58,403 nucleotides of DNA from contig CACFLX010000009.1 in assembly GCA_902567235.1 (NCBI GenBank), forward strand, positions 1 to 58,403. Reading direction: 5' to 3'. The position numbers and the translations under genes are program-made. The notes under the pieces were generated by a model. That model saw only the letters and a program-made list of their open reading frames with translations. It did not search any database and was not told the DNA's origin. Below are positions 56,819 through 58,403 of this stretch, piece after piece; position 1 is the stretch's first letter, and each line of letters opens with the position of its first letter. The stretch comes from an uncultured Pelagibacteraceae bacterium. GTDB lineage: Bacteria; Pseudomonadota; Alphaproteobacteria; Pelagibacterales; Pelagibacteraceae.

Positions 56819-58403
56819 AAATTTGATTTGAAATTTTTAGTGCAAATGCATAATCAATAGCAATTTCCTCTATAGCGCCATCTCTTCCAGATTTTCCACC
56901 ATGACCTGCGTTCATTTCAGTTTTTAATAATAATAAATTATTGTCAGTTTTATAATCTCTTAATTTTGCAGTAAATTTTGCTGGTTCATCAAACAAAACT
57001 CTATTATCACTTAAACTAGTTGTAATTAATATGTGAGGATAATCCATTTTTTTTATATTGTTATAAGGTGCGTAGGAATAAATATAATCAAAGTGTTCTT
57101 TGTTATCCTTAGCATTACCAAATTCATCAAATTCTCCAACAGTTAATGGCAAAGAATGGTCTAAATTTGTAGTCAAAGAATCTACAAAAGGAACAGCCAT
57201 TATAATTCCCAAAAATAATTCAGGTGATTGATTTACTACTGCACCCATCAGCAATCCACCAGCAGAACCTCCCATTCCGATTATTTTTCCTTTAGAAGTG
57301 TATTTTTTTTCAATTAAATATTTACCAACAGCAATATAGTCTTCAAAGGTATTTTTTTTGTTTAAAAGTTTTCCTTCTTTCCACCATTTCATTCCTCTTT
57401 CCATCCCACCTCTTATATGTGCTGTGACCCAAATAATATCTCTATCAATTAAACTTAATCTTGTTGATGAAAATCCAGGAGACATAGAATTACCGTAAGA
57501 TCCGTACCCATATAGCAATAAGTTTGAAGATCCATCAATTTTAGTTTTTTTATGTCTAGTTATTGTTATTGGAACCATTCTGCCATCATGTGAAGGACAT
57601 TCTAATCTTTCAACAATATAATCATCAGGGTTATGACCTGAGGGAATTTCTTGTTCTTTTACTAACTTTTTATCTTTAGTTTTTAAATTATAAAGATATG
57701 TCCTTCCTGGCGTTTTGGGAGACGAATAAGACAAATATACCAAATCAGTATTTTTATCTTTTTGGGTTGGAGATATTCCTGGAACTATAACTTTTTCATC
57801 AGTAAAAATTAATTCTTCCTCTTTATTTTTATTTAGATCTTTCACAAACAATTTGCCTAGTGCGTTAGAAGTTTCAGATCTAATTATCCAATCATTCATA
57901 AATGCTAGTCCACCAATTAAAACTTCATTTTTTGCTGGTATATATTCTTCCCAATTTTGGTTTGATAAATCTTTACATCTATCAATTTTAAAATCTTCAG
58001 CATTTTCATTTGTATGATTGTAAAAATAACCGTTCCATGAACTTACTGAGTAAATTATTCCTTTTTTTCTTTCCTTAATTAATTTTGGTTTTGGGTTTTC
58101 TTCGTCTACTCCAAAATAATATTGTTCAGATGTATTATGATCTGATGTTGAAATAAAAAAATATTTTTCATCAGCACTTAAACTAATACCCACAGTAAAT
58201 GCTTCACTTTTTTCTTCAAATATTAATTGGTCATCTTTGATAGAAGTTCCTAACTTATGTCTATAAATTGTTCTTGGTCTATGAAATTTATCTAGTTTTG
58301 AATAAAAAATATATTTATCATCTAAGCTAAAAGTTATTCCTCCACTAGTTTCTTCTATTTTTTCAGTTATTAATTTGTTAGATGAAATATCCCTAATATA
58401 AAT
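56814..58403 (-). CDS. ptrB: Oligopeptidase B (prolyl oligopeptidase family, 5' part outside window)
   Basis: Cleaves small peptides after Arg/Lys. Partial: the frame stays open from 58403 to the stop at 56814, giving 529 visible residues of a family near 680-700. The apparent start at 58193 is an internal GTG, because the frame continues upstream with beta-propeller-like sequence (GGITFSLDDKYIFYS). The C-terminal hydrolase domain has the nucleophile motif GGSAGGLLMG, TSLSDNRV with the Asp region and the catalytic His in NAGHGGKSGR. Cytoplasmic; no signal visible. Confidence 0.94.
   Translation of the reverse strand: MYIRDISSNKLITEKIEETSGGITFSLDDKYIFYSKLDKFHRPRTIYRHKLGTSIKDDQLIFEEKSEAFTVGISLSADEKYFFISTSDHNTSEQYYFGVDEENPKPKLIKERKKGIIYSVSSWNGYFYNHTNENAEDFKIDRCKDLSNQNWEEYIPAKNEVLIGGLAFMNDWIIRSETSNALGKLFVKDLNKNKEEELIFTDEKVIVPGISPTQKDKNTDLVYLSYSSPKTPGRTYLYNLKTKDKKLVKEQEIPSGHNPDDYIVERLECPSHDGRMVPITITRHKKTKIDGSSNLLLYGYGSYGNSMSPGFSSTRLSLIDRDIIWVTAHIRGGMERGMKWWKEGKLLNKKNTFEDYIAVGKYLIEKKYTSKGKIIGMGGSAGGLLMGAVVNQSPELFLGIIMAVPFVDSLTTNLDHSLPLTVGEFDEFGNAKDNKEHFDYIYSYAPYNNIKKMDYPHILITTSLSDNRVLFDEPAKFTAKLRDYKTDNNLLLLKTEMNAGHGGKSGRDGAIEEIAIDYAFALKISNQIS

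Noticed and set aside
58191-58193. GTG at 58193 as the true start of oligopeptidase B
   Set aside because: The frame stays open to the window edge and the upstream translation fits the beta-propeller domain, so the gene is cut by the window.

Overview
The window is an AT-rich (by eye near 70%), very tightly packed bacterial chromosome segment. It carries about 57 protein genes, no rRNA, tRNA, IS element, prophage or CRISPR, and no gap over 190 bases. Gene content and order point to the alphaproteobacterial SAR11 clade (Candidatus Pelagibacter and relatives): class I lysyl-tRNA synthetase, the RegA and ChvG/ChvI regulators, hisC-tyrC divergent from metX-metW, tsaE-amgK-murU, a DUF1476 ATPase zeta subunit, a SAM-II riboswitch, extreme AT bias and overlapping genes. 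The assignment is inference; no marker gene was compared computationally.

Layout. 1-4193 (+): F1 ATP synthase genes atpA (5' end cut off), atpG, atpD, atpC. 4190-10728 (-): one long operon read from a near-consensus promoter, rplU-rpmA-obgE-proB-proA-nadD-rsfS-ctpA-rppH. 10794-13186 (-): metX-metW-gloB, with a SAM-II riboswitch in the metX leader. 13375-15349 (+): hisC-tyrC. 15351-18887 (-): trkH, an AmpG-like permease and an NlpC/P60 peptidase. 18980-22455 (+): lysS, pyrD, rpmB, queuosine-precursor transporter. 22459-25561 (-): polyamine cluster (ornithine-type decarboxylase, deoxyhypusine-synthase-like protein, ureohydrolase) behind a structured leader that ends in an intrinsic terminator. 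25706-34221: regA, bioY, an ABC ATPase, polA, chvI-chvG, ahcY. 34205-38285: tsaE, amgK, murU, gpmA, a VanZ-like protein, the ATPase zeta subunit and a lytic-transglycosylase-like lipoprotein. 38282-43583 (-): msrA, sulfurtransferase and an RND efflux pair. 43618-46033: DMT permease, AlkA-type glycosylase, GT17-like glycosyltransferase.

46126-56232 is a purine catabolism and salvage island: cytochrome c, UraD, HiuH, XdhA, XdhB, guanine deaminase, a PuuD-type urate hydroxylase membrane subunit, a purine phosphoribosyltransferase, an AzgA-type and a UraA/XanP-type permease, and a small lipoprotein. Together these would import purines, deaminate guanine to xanthine, oxidise xanthine to urate and take urate through 5-hydroxyisourate and OHCU to allantoin, with salvage as a side branch. 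PuuD usually carries its own cytochrome c domain; here it does not, and a lone cytochrome c gene lies at the other edge of the cluster.

56282-58403 (-): a small heat-shock protein gene and the 3' part of oligopeptidase B. The 84-base gap upstream of hsp20 holds a sigma-32-like promoter followed directly by two hairpins, the second being a ROSE-type RNA thermometer that hides the Shine-Dalgarno sequence. The best regulatory finds in the window are this thermometer, the SAM-II riboswitch and the polyamine-operon attenuator.
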